Assembly: GCA_963839995.1 (NCBI GenBank)
Contig: CAWIXH010000004.1
Location: 1 to 64,000, forward strand
DNA from: CAWIUB01 sp963839995
GTDB lineage: Bacteria; Actinomycetota; Actinomycetes; Mycobacteriales; Jatrophihabitantaceae
DNA length: 64,000 nt
Direction of reading: 5' to 3'
Position 1 is the first letter of the stretch; every line of letters starts with the position of its first letter. The position numbers were made by a program, and so were the translations under genes. The notes under the pieces were generated by a model. The model was not told where the DNA came from. It searched no databases and saw only the letters and a program-made list of their open reading frames with translations. Shown one piece after another: positions 1 to 9,365 of the stretch.

Positions 1-1
1 A

Positions 2-1532
2 GTAACCATTCACCTGTTACCAGTGTGACTGGTGTGGCGAGCAGCGGCGTGTCGGCTTGATCTTGGTTGGCTGGCCTCGATCATGCTCGTGTGGCCGGGA
101 TGGAGCAGTTGTCGCGTGAGCAGCTGCTGGTGGTGGTGGCCGAGCAGGCCCGCGTGATCGAGGGGCAGTCGGCGCGGATCGAGGCGCTGACGGCTCAGGT
201 TGCGGAGCTGACCCGGCGGCTGGGGCAGAACTCGGGCAACTCGTCGCTTCCGCCGTCCTCGGACCGGTTCGGCAAGCCGAAGCGTGACCGGCGGGCAGGT
301 TCGGCTCGCAAGCCGGGCAAGCAGCCTGGCGCACCGGGCTCGGCGCTGGAGTATGTGGCCGACCCGGACGAGGTGGTCGAGCACGTGCCGGCCGCATGCG
401 GTGGCTGCGGGGCCGGGCTGGACGGTGCCGAGGACGCCGGGATGATCATCAGGCAGGTCCGCGATGTGCCGCTGGTCAAGGTGAAGATCACCGAGCATCG
501 CCTGCACAAGCGGGCTTGCGGCTGCGGCAGGATAACCACCGCGCCCGCCCCGGTGGGGGTGGACGGCCCGGTCTGTTACGGGTCGAACCTGCGCGCGATC
601 GCGGTGTATCTGGTGGTGTTCCAGCACGTGCCGGTGGAGCGGGCCGCCGGGTTGATCGCCGACCTGACCGGCGCGGGCGTCTCGACCGGCTGGGTGTCCG
701 CCCAGGTCGCGCGCACCGCCGAGGCGCTGGCCGAGGTGGAGAAGCTGATCAAGACGCTGATCACGCTGGCCGCGGTGCTCGGCGTCGATGAGACCACCGT
801 GAACGTGGCCGGGCGCAAGCAGTGGCTGCACGTGGCGCGCACCGACCTGCTCACCGCCTACCACCTCGACCCCAGCCGCGGCCGCGGCGCGGTCGACTGT
901 TTCGGGGTGCTGCCCGGCTACGCCGGCGTCGCCGTGCACGACGCGCTGTCGGTCTACGACGGCGCGGCCTACGCCACCGCCCGCCACGCCCTGTGCGGGG
1001 CGCACCTGATCCGCGAGCTCACCGCGGTCGCCGAGCAGCACCCAGACGCGATCTGGCCGGGCCAGGCCCGTTCCGCGCTCGCAGACCTGGCCAGCGCCGC
1101 CCGTGCGGCCCGAGACGAAGGGCTGAACCTCATCCCGCCCGAACAGGCCGCGCAACCGCTGCTGCTGTTCCGCCATGCCGTGCTGGTCGGCCTGGCCGAA
1201 CACCGCCGGTCGCCCGGGCGCAAGCAGTCCAAGGCGCGCAACCTGCTCGAACGCCTGCGCGACCGCGAGGATGAGATCCTGCGCTTCACCACCGACCTCG
1301 CCGTGCCGTTCACCAACAACGGCAGCGAACGCGACCTGCGCCCGGTCAAGACCCAGATCAAGATCTCCGGCTGTCACCGCGCCGCCACCGGCGCCGCCAA
1401 CTGGCTACGCGTCCGCGGATACATCTCCACCGTCCGCAAACACGGCAACGACATCCTCACCGCGCTCCGCGACGCCATCACCGGAAACCCCTGGCAACCA
1501 CCGAAATCAGTGCTCGCCACCTGAATGCTTAC
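2..1532 (+). mobile_element. IS66-family insertion sequence, copy 1
   Basis: The element is about 1531 bp. Its imperfect terminal inverted repeats read GTAACCATTCACCTG at the left end and GTAAGCATTCAGGTG at the right end read inward. GTAA termini are typical of the IS66 family. It holds a single transposase gene and no tnpA/tnpB accessory genes, so it is of the compact single-gene type. The right end abuts the 3' end of an IS3-family orfB. The left flank lies outside the window, so its target duplication cannot be examined. Copy 2 (2421-3951) is almost identical and inverted. Confidence 0.85.
67..1524 (+). CDS. IS66-family transposase (copy 1)
   Basis: This 485-residue protein is a DDE transposase of the IS66 (TnpC) type. 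The order visible is: an N-terminal coiled-coil leader (about residues 15-55, with heptad-like L/V and 'RLGQNSGNSSLPPSSDR'), a zinc-finger-like segment with paired cysteines (CGGCGAGL near 113 and CGCG near 150), then the catalytic domain with 'VLGVDETTV' (first Asp), 'VHDALSVYDG' and a C-terminal 'FTNNGSERDLRPVK' carrying the Glu. 'NSSLPPSSD' and 'NNGSERDLR' are family signatures. An ATG at 100 (MEQLSREQ) is an alternative start. It differs from copy 2 by Asp instead of Asn in the C-terminal 'HGN(D/N)IL', so both copies look intact and recently duplicated. Confidence 0.92.
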   Translation: MAGLDHARVAGMEQLSREQLLVVVAEQARVIEGQSARIEALTAQVAELTRRLGQNSGNSSLPPSSDRFGKPKRDRRAGSARKPGKQPGAPGSALEYVADPDEVVEHVPAACGGCGAGLDGAEDAGMIIRQVRDVPLVKVKITEHRLHKRACGCGRITTAPAPVGVDGPVCYGSNLRAIAVYLVVFQHVPVERAAGLIADLTGAGVSTGWVSAQVARTAEALAEVEKLIKTLITLAAVLGVDETTVNVAGRKQWLHVARTDLLTAYHLDPSRGRGAVDCFGVLPGYAGVAVHDALSVYDGAAYATARHALCGAHLIRELTAVAEQHPDAIWPGQARSALADLASAARAARDEGLNLIPPEQAAQPLLLFRHAVLVGLAEHRRSPGRKQSKARNLLERLRDREDEILRFTTDLAVPFTNNGSERDLRPVKTQIKISGCHRAATGAANWLRVRGYISTVRKHGNDILTALRDAITGNPWQPPKSVLAT

Positions 1533-1537
1533 GTTTC

Positions 1538-2428
1538 TTACGCCGCGGAAAGAGATCCGCGCTTGTTGATGTAGTCGTTGTAGGCTTCGTGTGGTGTCCG
1601 ATAGCCGAGTGCCGAGTGAAGCCTGCGACGATTATAGCGGAATTCGATGTACTGCACAATATCACGTCGTGCGTGTTCTAGGGTTGGATATTGGGTGCGA
1701 TTGACGCGCTCGACTTTCAACGCGGCATTGAAGGATTCGGCGAGCGCATTGTCGTAGCAGATACCGGTGCGGCCGACCGAGCGGCGAATACCCAGCGCGG
1801 TAGCGTGTTTCGCGAACTGGTCGGACATGTATTGTGTTCGCGATCCGCGATCGGAGTGGAATATACACTCGTCGGCGAGGTCGTAATTGCGGGCGGCCAT
1901 GTCCAACGCGTCCACGACGAGGTCGGTGCGCATGTGCTCGGCGACCGCCCAGCCGATGCATGCCTTGGTGTGGCAGTCGATGACGGTGGCCAGGTAAGCC
2001 CAGCCGCGCCAGGTGGGAATGTAGGTGATGTCCCCGACAAGCTTGCTGCCCGGCGCGGCGGCGGTGAAGTCGCGGGCCACTAGGTCCGGTACTGCACTTG
2101 CGTCGCCCGGGGTCGTGGTGGTGGGCCGGAAGGGCTTGGGCTGGCAGGGGTACAGGCCGAGATCGCGCATCACCGCTCGCACCAGCTCCGGGCTGGCCGG
2201 GACCTGCCCGCGGGCCAGCTCGGCATGCACCCGCCGGTAGCCGTAGATGCCGTCCGCCTCCTCGAACACGACGGCCACGAGGACCTCCAGCTCACGCCGG
2301 CGCTCGGCGGTCGCCGACGCCGGCCGCGACCGCCAGTCGTAGTAGCCCGACGCCGAAACCTGTGACCACCGGCACATCGACCGGACCGGGTAGAACGCCT
2401 TCTGCGCATCGATGAATAGTGTAAGCAT
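1538..2428 (-). pseudogene. IS3-family transposase OrfB, 5' end disrupted
   Basis: This is the integrase-like (rve) catalytic subunit of the IS3 element. 'GDITYIP' (first Asp), 'IFHSDRG' (second Asp) and 'YDNALAESFNAALK' (Glu) are visible, preceded by an HTH_21-like segment. The native start and the frameshift junction with orfA were removed by IS66 copy 2; the present reading frame starts inside the IS66 terminus (MLTLF...). Compared with the intact copy it also carries a 6-bp tandem duplication (GCGATC) near 1845, adding Ser-Arg directly after the catalytic HSDRG motif. Both lesions make it unlikely to be functional. Confidence 0.9.
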
Positions 2429-3951
2429 TCAGGTGGCGAGCACTGATTTCGGTGGTTGCCAGGGGTTTCCGGTGATGGCGTCGCGGAGCGCGGTGAGGAT
2501 GTTGTTGCCGTGTTTGCGGACGGTGGAGATGTATCCGCGGACGCGTAGCCAGTTGGCGGCGCCGGTGGCGGCGCGGTGACAGCCGGAGATCTTGATCTGG
2601 GTCTTGACCGGGCGCAGGTCGCGTTCGCTGCCGTTGTTGGTGAACGGCACGGCGAGGTCGGTGGTGAAGCGCAGGATCTCATCCTCGCGGTCGCGCAGGC
2701 GTTCGAGCAGGTTGCGCGCCTTGGACTGCTTGCGCCCGGGCGACCGGCGGTGTTCGGCCAGGCCGACCAGCACGGCATGGCGGAACAGCAGCAGCGGTTG
2801 CGCGGCCTGTTCGGGCGGGATGAGGTTCAGCCCTTCGTCTCGGGCCGCACGGGCGGCGCTGGCCAGGTCTGCGAGCGCGGAACGGGCCTGGCCCGGCCAG
2901 ATCGCGTCTGGGTGCTGCTCGGCGACCGCGGTGAGCTCGCGGATCAGGTGCGCCCCGCACAGGGCGTGGCGGGCGGTGGCGTAGGCCGCGCCGTCGTAGA
3001 CCGACAGCGCGTCGTGCACGGCGACGCCGGCGTAGCCGGGCAGCACCCCGAAACAGTCGACCGCGCCGCGGCCGCGGCTGGGGTCGAGGTGGTAGGCGGT
3101 GAGCAGGTCGGTGCGCGCCACGTGCAGCCACTGCTTGCGCCCGGCCACGTTCACGGTGGTCTCATCGACGCCGAGCACCGCGGCCAGCGTGATCAGCGTC
3201 TTGATCAGCTTCTCCACCTCGGCCAGCGCCTCGGCGGTGCGCGCGACCTGGGCGGACACCCAGCCGGTCGAGACGCCCGCGCCGGTCAGGTCGGCGATCA
3301 ACCCGGCGGCCCGCTCCACCGGCACGTGCTGGAACACCACCAGATACACCGCGATCGCGCGCAGGTTCGACCCGTAACAGACCGGGCCGTCCACCCCCAC
3401 CGGGGCGGGCGCGGTGGTTATCCTGCCGCAGCCGCAAGCCCGCTTGTGCAGGCGATGCTCGGTGATCTTCACCTTGACCAGCGGCACATCGCGGACCTGC
3501 CTGATGATCATCCCGGCGTCCTCGGCACCGTCCAGCCCGGCCCCGCAGCCACCGCATGCGGCCGGCACGTGCTCGACCACCTCGTCCGGGTCGGCCACAT
3601 ACTCCAGCGCCGAGCCCGGTGCGCCAGGCTGCTTGCCCGGCTTGCGAGCCGAACCTGCCCGCCGGTCACGCTTCGGCTTGCCGAACCGGTCCGAGGACGG
3701 CGGAAGCGACGAGTTGCCCGAGTTCTGCCCCAGCCGCCGGGTCAGCTCCGCAACCTGAGCCGTCAGCGCCTCGATCCGCGCCGACTGCCCCTCGATCACG
3801 CGGGCCTGCTCGGCCACCACCACCAGCAGCTGCTCACGCGACAACTGCTCCATCCCGGCCACACGAGCATGATCGAGGCCAGCCAACCAAGATCAAGCCG
3901 ACACGCCGCTGCTCGCCACACCAGTCACACTGGTAACAGGTGAATGGTTAT
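2421..3951 (-). mobile_element. IS66-family insertion sequence, copy 2
   Basis: This is an inverted, nearly identical copy of the element at 2-1532, inserted in the first codons of the IS3 orfB. The left end is GTAAGCATTCAGG; the right end read inward is TAACCATTCACCTG with its terminal G changed. The 8 bases flanking each side (TGAATAGT and GAACTCGT) are not a clean 8-bp duplication; only GAA is shared. The target may have mutated, or this copy may have arrived by recombination. Confidence 0.85.
2429..3886 (-). CDS. IS66-family transposase (copy 2)
   Basis: This is a 485-residue DDE transposase identical to copy 1 except for one residue near the C-terminus (Asn instead of Asp in 'KHGNNIL'). 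It has the same leader coiled coil, Cys-pair segment, 'VLGVDETTV' and 'NNGSERDLR' motifs. The reading frame is intact. The long open frames on the opposite strand are GC-skew shadows of this gene. Confidence 0.92.
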   Translation of the reverse strand: MAGLDHARVAGMEQLSREQLLVVVAEQARVIEGQSARIEALTAQVAELTRRLGQNSGNSSLPPSSDRFGKPKRDRRAGSARKPGKQPGAPGSALEYVADPDEVVEHVPAACGGCGAGLDGAEDAGMIIRQVRDVPLVKVKITEHRLHKRACGCGRITTAPAPVGVDGPVCYGSNLRAIAVYLVVFQHVPVERAAGLIADLTGAGVSTGWVSAQVARTAEALAEVEKLIKTLITLAAVLGVDETTVNVAGRKQWLHVARTDLLTAYHLDPSRGRGAVDCFGVLPGYAGVAVHDALSVYDGAAYATARHALCGAHLIRELTAVAEQHPDAIWPGQARSALADLASAARAARDEGLNLIPPEQAAQPLLLFRHAVLVGLAEHRRSPGRKQSKARNLLERLRDREDEILRFTTDLAVPFTNNGSERDLRPVKTQIKISGCHRAATGAANWLRVRGYISTVRKHGNNILTALRDAITGNPWQPPKSVLAT

Positions 3952-3968
3952 GAACTCGTACCGCTCGC

Positions 3969-4259
3969 TCACCGATACTCCTGGGCGAAGAAGGCCGCCG
4001 CTTTTCCCAGGAACTCGCTCTTCATCCGCAATTCCCGAACTTCCCGCTCCAATTCTCGCAGTCGCGCCCGCTCCGTAATATTCAACGGCGGCTCGTCCTC
4101 GACGTGCTCGGCCCGATACTTCGCCACCCAATTACCCAGGGTGGTTTCGTTCAGGTGGATCTCCCGTGCAACATCGGCGATCGGCCGAGATGACTCGATC
4201 ACCATCTTTACCGCCTCGTCCTTAAACTCGGGCGAATACTTCCTGCGCCATTCTGACAT
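3969..4259 (-). CDS. IS3-family OrfA (HTH) of the interrupted element
   Basis: The 96-residue OrfA is a helix-turn-helix DNA-binding protein of the transposase_8 type: 'KYSPEFKDEAVKMVIESS' followed by 'HLNETTLGNWVAKYR', then a leucine-zipper-like C-terminal segment (RARLRELEREVRELRMKSEF). It is the same as the copy at 51874-52164 except His/Arg early on. Near its end GGA AAA codons form the heptamer G GGA AAA (4002-4008 on the plus strand, reverse complement), a predicted -1 frameshift site that would fuse OrfA to OrfB. In this copy OrfB is cut off by IS66, so no fusion protein can form. Confidence 0.88.
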   Translation of the reverse strand: MSEWRRKYSPEFKDEAVKMVIESSRPIADVAREIHLNETTLGNWVAKYRAEHVEDEPPLNITERARLRELEREVRELRMKSEFLGKAAAFFAQEYR

Positions 4260-4324
4260 TTCCCATCCTCCATTCCGGTCCGGACCCTATAAGGGCCGGT
4301 GTCCGAAATCTGGGAGGCAGGCCA

Positions 4325-5864
4325 AGGTGTGCACGCGGATGTTGTGTTCGGTCCAGTGGTGCATCGGGGAGAACGAGACGACGTGTGGGTCTTTCATTTG
4401 CCGGAAGCAGAACTCGGCTTCGGACTGGGAGCGGTAGCCGGCGACGACGTCGGCGACCGGCCAGTGGTCGTGGTCGGTGATGAGCACGTGTTTGCCGAAC
4501 AGTTCTTCTTCCAGTGTGTCGCGGGCGGCGGGGTCGACCGACCAGGTCAGGCGTAGGTCTTGGGGCTGCTCGCCGTCGAGCCGCCAGCTGACCACGCGCC
4601 GTACCCAGGGTTTGCGGGTGATCTGCTCGATGTCGGCTTCCACCTTCTGGCGGGTCCGGCGGGTCTTGCCGCGGGCGAGGGTGGCGGCCAGCTCGTCGAG
4701 CTTGCGGCCGGCTTTGGCCAGGGTCGTGCCGTCGAAGCCGCGGGCCTGGGCCTGGTGCAGTTCGGGTGAGTGGGTCAGGATCGCCCGCCGTTGGGCGCCG
4801 TAGGTCTCGCGTCGGGTGTCGAACGCGCTCAGCCCGCCGAAGCGGTCGGGGTCGACCACGGCGCGCGCGGAGGCGGGCAGGGCGGTGAGGTCCGGGCAGT
4901 CGCTGGCGGGCACCGACCCGATGTAGTGCAGACCTTGCTCGGCCAGGTGGGCGAAGTTGTCCTGACTGTTCTGGCCGGCGTCGAACACCACCGTCATGTC
5001 GATGTCGCCGCTGTCGGCCTCACCGCTGTCGGCCTCACCGCTGTCGGCCTCACCGCTGTCGGTGTCGTCGCTGTCGGCTGCGTGCCCGGCGGTGGTGGTG
5101 ATCGCCTGGTATTGGCCGCGCAGCTGGTCGATCATCGTCGGGAACTGGGTGACGTCGGGCCGGTCGCCGGGGTAGGCGTGCCAGGCGAGCGGGATGCCGC
5201 CGTCGCGGGTGACCACGAGCCCAAGACCGACCAGGCGCAGGTCGGCACGTTTCTGTTTCGCCTTGCCCCGCTGCGCGACCGGGGCCTTGTCGTTCGCGGT
5301 GGCGATGAAGGTGGCGAAGTTGGTCATGTCCAATGCCACCGAGGAGATATCGACTCCGGAGACCTCGATCAGCCGCAACGCGACCGCCTGGCTGATCTGC
5401 TCCAGCTGCTCCAGCGAGACGGCGTGCATCGCGTCCCAGAACCGCCGGTGGTCCAACGCCGAGGCGCTGATCTTGGTGAACCGGTCGGCGGCGGTGGTCT
5501 TCCACCAGGCGGCGATGCCCGCCTTCGAACACGGGGCGACCAGCCGGTTCAGCGCGGCCAACGCCAGGTAGGTGCCCGCCGACAGCGGCAGCCCGGCCGG
5601 GCCGGGCCCGGCCACCTCGTCGATGAGCCCGGCCACCCGAAGCTCGTCGAGGATCCCCCAGACCGCGGCGACGTCCCCGAACCCCAGGTGCCGGGTGCGG
5701 TCGGGCAGCACCGCCTGCTCGCGGGCATCCAGCAGCGCCTCCACATCCGCGGCGGAGCCGATATAGCGCTCGGAGACCATCTTCGGCCTGCCCCCGACGC
5801 GGGCCATCTCCCGCAGGTACCAGTACGTCTTCCCGCCGATCTTCTTCGGGTACAGACTCGTCAC
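4325..5864 (-). pseudogene. IS1634-type transposase, C-terminus lost
   Basis: About 512 residues of a large IS4-superfamily (IS1634/IS1549-like) transposase remain. Visible features are the N-terminal 'YPKKIGGKTYWYLRE', a DDE core with 'VALDMTNFATFI' (first Asp) and 'VVFDAGQNSQDN' (second Asp), and the YREK-like 'YRSQSEAEFCFRQMKDPH' region with the Glu. The C-terminal helix normally following 'HTLACL' is missing: the IS3 element ends at 4324 and the frame runs on into it, stopping at 4287. A Ser-Gly-Glu-Ala-Asp repeat lies in the middle. The start at 5864 is an ATG with the family's usual N-terminus. The remnant is inactive. Confidence 0.85.
5011..5055 (+). repeat. 15-bp tandem repeat inside transposase gene
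   Basis: Three perfect copies of CTGTCGGCCTCACCG, plus a degraded fourth to about 5070. On the coding strand they encode repeated (E-A-D-S-G) units in an acidic linker of the IS1634-type transposase. The unit is a multiple of three, so copy-number change would keep the frame. Confidence 0.9.
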
Positions 5865-6013
5865 AATTTAGGTCATACACACGGATGCGACCTCAGTCAA
5901 ACACCAACACCGGTGTGTCGGAAGGGAAAACGCGACAGGCCGTCCGCGGCCGGGCCTCAGAACACCGTGATCATCGGAAGCTCAAGCTAGCAGCGGAATG
6001 TTACGGGCACCGT
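5865..6013. other. Short gap with no gene
   Basis: This 150-bp gap holds the presumed upstream end of the IS1634-type element and the 3' flank of the SulP pseudogene. I see no recognisable inverted repeat or gene. Confidence 0.5.
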
Positions 6014-7722
6014 TTACTCACCGCTTACCCCTTCTGCGGCGTGGAAGGCCTCGAGTGCCTCGCCGGGGGTGTCGTAGTAGGCGTTGGGGCCGAGGGCTGC
6101 GCTGATGCCGTAGCGGTCGAGCTGCTGGCGCACCGGGCCGAGGACGGTGGTAGCGACGAGGCGGACGTGCCGTTGGTGAACGTGGTCGATGACCCTGGTG
6201 AGGACCGTGGATGCGGTGTAGTCGATGTCTCCGATGGCCGCGCAGTCGAGCACCATCCATCGCAGCCGGCGGCCGTGGCCGACCAGGGCCGTGACGTCGT
6301 CGAGGAGCCTGGAAGCGTTGGCGTAGTAGAGGCTGGTGCCGAACCGGTAGACCACCAGCCCTTCCTCGGTCCGGGCGCCTGGCGCTACCGGGGCAGGCTG
6401 CCAGTGCCCGGCCGGTGACTTGGCTAGCACGGTGTTGCGTGGGTTGTAGCTGTGGCGCAGGTGGTCGATGATCGAGGCGATGACGGCGAGCACGATGCCG
6501 TATTCGACCCCCAGTACGACCACAGCGGCCGTCGTGAGCAGGGCAATGGCGAACTCGTGGCGCCGGGCGGCCAGGATGCGCCGCATCCCGCTGACATCGA
6601 TGAGTCCGATAGCAATGAGGAAGACCACCGCTGCCAGCGCGGCGTCCGGCAGGTAGGCGAGCGGCCCGGTGAGCAGCAAGAGGGTAATGAGAACCAGGGC
6701 GGCGGTGGTGAGCTGGGCCAGCTGGCTGCGCCCGCCCGCGCTGTCGACCATCTGCGCCTTGGTCGGGCTCCCGTTCACGACGAACGTTCCGGACAACGCG
6801 GCGACGGTATTGGCTGCGCCCAAGCCGACCAGGTCGGTGTCTTCGCTGAACGGCTCCTCGTACTTCACGGCGTAGGCACGCGAGGTGGCCGCGCTTTGTG
6901 CCAGGATGACCACGAACATCGACGCCGCGGCGCCGAGCAGCGCGGCGGCGTCCTGCCAGCCCAGGGCCGGCAGCCCCAGGCTTGGAAGCCCGCGCGGGAC
7001 CGGCCCGACTACGGCCACGCCGCGGCTGGCCAGATCCGCGGCCCGGCTCACGCCGATCGCGATGATCACCGCGATCAGCGGTCCCGGGATCCTGCGGGTG
7101 ATCTTGCGCGCCGCAAGCACGACCAGGATGACCCCGGCCGACACTGCCACGTCTGCCCGATCTATGTGCGGGAGCGCGCGCACCGTGTCCAGGAGCCTGG
7201 CCGGGGTCTGTTTGCCCGCCGCGGTTACCCCGAGCATGTCAGGCAGCTGGCCGGCAGCCACCTGGATACCGACGCCGGTAAGGAATCCGACCAGCACGGT
7301 GCGGGAAAGGAAATTCGCCAGGAACCCTAGCCTGGCCAGCCGGGCAAGCAGCAGCATCGCCCCGGCCAGCAGCGCCGCGAGCCGGCCAGCCGGACGTATC
7401 GCTGCGACCCGGCCACCGCGAGACCGGTAAGCGCGGCGGCGAGTATGACGGCGGTAGCGGAATCCGCGGCCACCACGAGGTGGCGCGACGAACCGAGGAT
7501 GGCGAACACGACCATCGGCAGCAGCATCGTGTACAGGCCGGTGACCACCGGCATCCCGGCGATCTTCGCGTACCCGAGAACCTCGGGGATGCCCAGTGCG
7601 GCCAGCGTCATGCCGGCGAGCACATCCGCGGGTACCTGGGACCGGTCGATGGGCAGCAGCCCCCGCATCGCGGGCAGCGCCCGCAGCCATCCTCGCCGGC
7701 GGCCCCCACGCGACTCCGGCAA
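6014..7722 (-). pseudogene. SulP-family anion transporter, frameshifted
   Basis: This is a multi-pass sulfate/bicarbonate-type permease with a cytoplasmic STAS domain. The N-terminal part (7722 to about 7380) reads 'LPIDRSQVPADVLAGMTLAALGIPEVLGYAKIAGM', the classic SulP TM1 region. The rest is in another frame and contains 'LSRTVLVGFLTGVGIQV', 'GAANTVAALSGTFVVNGSPTKAQ' and a C-terminal STAS domain (about 6030-6360) with 'WMVLDCAAIGDIDYTAS'. The two halves meet out of frame near 7380-7400, at 'YVRLAGS' against 'LAALLAGAMLLL'. A single-base lesion or a sequencing error would explain it; otherwise the gene is complete (about 569 codons), so the loss may be recent. Confidence 0.85.
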
Positions 7723-7829
7723 CGTCTCACCACCGCCCGTTTCCCTGCGGTTTCAGATTCGTTCATCATCCCGCCGGCAGGCGTTTCGTGCGGTCATAGC
7801 AGCCTCCGGATCCTGCGCGCCGCCCGCCT

Positions 7830-8644
7830 CCATGACAGTGCGATTCGACTCGGCCCCGAACGCCTTAATCTCGGCCTCCTCCTGCGGACAGTTTGCGGGG
7901 GACCTCGCCGCCGGCCAGCGTCGCACTCTGCGCCTGATGGCGGATGCGCACAACCTCGACCTACGGACTCTCAGGCAAGCTGACCTCGATCACTACCTGA
8001 TCGCCGATCCCGGCTGCCGAAGCCTGCTCGCCGGGTACCTTGACTGGACCAACCGCACCGGCATAACCGAGCTCACCGTCCCGCAGCCGCCTCGCCCCAC
8101 CCCGGAGGTCGGTCGTCCTGTCCGACGAGCAACGCTGGCAGCAGGTCGAGCACTTGCTGCACCACGACACCATCCGCCGCTACGCCCGCGTCGCTGGTCT
8201 GTTCATGCTGCTGTTCGCGCAGCCGCTGGCCCGGACACTGCGGATGCGCACCGACCAGATCATCACCTCAATCGGCGCGCCACCGTCGCCATCGAACTTC
8301 CCGACCTCGTCGACGACCTGGTGCACGAGCAGCTGCACCACGCACAAGCCACGCCCGCCAACCACCGCGAACGCTGGCTGTTCCCCGGGCGGCAACCCGG
8401 CCGCCAGCTGGCCAGTGAAAACGTCCGCTCCAGCCTCGTTAACCGCGGCATCCACCCCGCCCACGTCCGCAAGGCGGCGATGTTCCAGCGCGCCGCCGAG
8501 ATACCCACCCCCGTCCTCGCGGACCTGCTCGGCCTCTCACCCACCACCGCAACCCGATGGGCCATCCTGGCCGCGCGCGACTGGAGTCAATACGCCGCGA
8601 TGCGCCGAGCCACCGCCGCACCGACTCAGAGATCGGGCGGATGA
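7830..8644 (+). pseudogene. Tyrosine-recombinase-like integrase remnant
   Basis: Fragments in two frames spell one protein of a type common in actinobacteria and distantly XerC/D-like. Segment one is 'MADAHNLDLRTLRQADLDHYLIADPGCRS' (to about 8125). Segment two is 'VVLSDEQRWQQVEHLLHHD' to 'LFAQPLARTLRMRTDQI' (about 8118-8275). Segment three is 'IELPDLVDDLV' through 'WLFPGRQPGRQLASENV' to 'PVLADLLGLSPTTATRW' (about 8275-8640). Two frameshifts separate them and the N-terminus is unclear. I see no intact catalytic R-H-R-Y set, so this is a decayed remnant. Confidence 0.6.
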
Positions 8645-8651
8645 TGGACCC

Positions 8652-8984
8652 ATGACCAGCACGCACGTCAACGTCGAACTCCTTCTCGTGCCCGATTGCC
8701 CGAACGGGCCCGCCGCGCGAGACCTGCTCCGATCCGCGCTGCACGGCGCTGGCCTGCCCGACGCACCGATCCGCGTCATCGTGATCGACTCCCAGCGCGA
8801 AGCCGAGCACCGCAGATTCGTCGGCTCACCAACGATTCTGATCAACGGCGTCGACCCGTTCGCCGAACCCGGCCGACCCGCCGCGCTGGCCTGCCGGGTC
8901 TATTCGGGCCCGACCGGACCGAGCGGGCTGCCACCCGCCGACCAACTCCAGCAAGCCGTCACCGACGCCACGTCGCCCGCATGA
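8652..8984 (+). CDS. Thioredoxin-like small protein
   Basis: This 110-residue protein has the pattern beta strand - 'LLLVPDCPNGPAARDLL' - strand - 'FVGSPTILINGVDPF', typical of small thioredoxin-fold proteins found near mercury and metalloid genes in actinobacteria. Only one Cys (PDCPNG) is present at the redox position, so a classical CxxC disulfide exchange is unlikely. The cis-Pro-like 'GSPTILING' segment is conserved. The ATG at 8652 was chosen because the in-frame upstream sequence belongs to the integrase remnant. A SnoaL-like fragment follows immediately, suggesting a former small operon. Confidence 0.65.
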   Translation: MTSTHVNVELLLVPDCPNGPAARDLLRSALHGAGLPDAPIRVIVIDSQREAEHRRFVGSPTILINGVDPFAEPGRPAALACRVYSGPTGPSGLPPADQLQQAVTDATSPA

Positions 8985-9008
8985 TCGGAAGACCCGATAA
9001 GCAACACC

Positions 9009-9365
9009 GATGACCTCGTCCAGCGGGGACTCCGCGCCTGGACCAACGGTGACCTCGACACCCTGGAAGCCGTCCTCGACCCCGACGTCACCCTGCGTTG
9101 GATCGAGCCCGGACAGTGGGACTGCACCGGCCGCGATGAGGTGATGCGGCTCCTACGCGAACGACAGCAGCAGGGCCGCGGCGCGCACCCGATGCGCATC
9201 GACCACCTCGACCAGCACACCGTCGTCGTCTCACTGCACGAACCCGGACCCTACGGCGCGGCCGCCAAACGAATCAGCATCGCGCGCGGCAAGGTCGTGG
9301 CGATGCAGCAATACACCTCCCGCGACGACGCCCTGGCCGTCAGCGCCACCGGTTATGGCAGATAG
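9009..9365 (+). CDS. NTF2/SnoaL-like fold protein, start unclear
   Basis: The reading frame gives 'DDLVQRGLRAWTNGDLDTLEAVLDPDVTLRWIEPGQWDCTGRDEVMRLL...', the opening helix and strand of a SnoaL-like (cone-fold) protein of about 120 residues, ending in 'GKVVAMQQYTSRDDAL'. No ATG, GTG or TTG precedes this motif in frame; an ATG at 8981 is one base out of phase and stops at 9011. The start may have been lost by a 1-base change, or translation may depend on the preceding gene. The shortest ATG-initiated product (from 9141) would lack the first helix. Confidence 0.5.
   Translation, partial: DDLVQRGLRAWTNGDLDTLEAVLDPDVTLRWIEPGQWDCTGRDEVMRLLRERQQQGRGAHPMRIDHLDQHTVVVSLHEPGPYGAAAKRISIARGKVVAMQQYTSRDDALAVSATGYGR

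Larger units (their letters stand above)
1533..4324 (-). mobile_element. IS3-family element, interrupted by IS66 copy 2
   Basis: The same IS3 element is present intact at 50944-52229. Here it is split into orfB (1538 to about 2415) and orfA (3969-4259) by the IS66 copy at 2421-3951. Its right terminus, ending at 4324, is identical to the intact copy up to the terminal CCA. Its other terminus, about 45 bp carrying the inverted repeat, is missing because IS66 copy 1 abuts it at 1532. The element inserted into an IS1634-type transposase gene, whose C-terminus it removes. Confidence 0.85.

Noticed and set aside
10..1377. Long 455-codon open frame opposite the IS66 transposase, and its twin at 2576-3943
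   Set aside because: It is the antisense shadow of a confirmed transposase in high-GC DNA; composition is low-complexity and it is duplicated only because the IS is.
2413..3959. 8-bp target duplication for IS66 copy 2
   Set aside because: Flanks TGAATAGT and GAACTCGT do not match; only GAA is common, so no duplication is claimed.
5011..5070. Tandem repeats as a possible CRISPR array
   Set aside because: The copies are contiguous without spacers and lie in a coding linker; no cas genes are in the window.
4770..5990. 406-codon plus-strand open frame with repeated V-G-L-T-A
   Set aside because: It is antisense to the IS1634-type transposase; the repeats come from the 15-bp tandem repeat.
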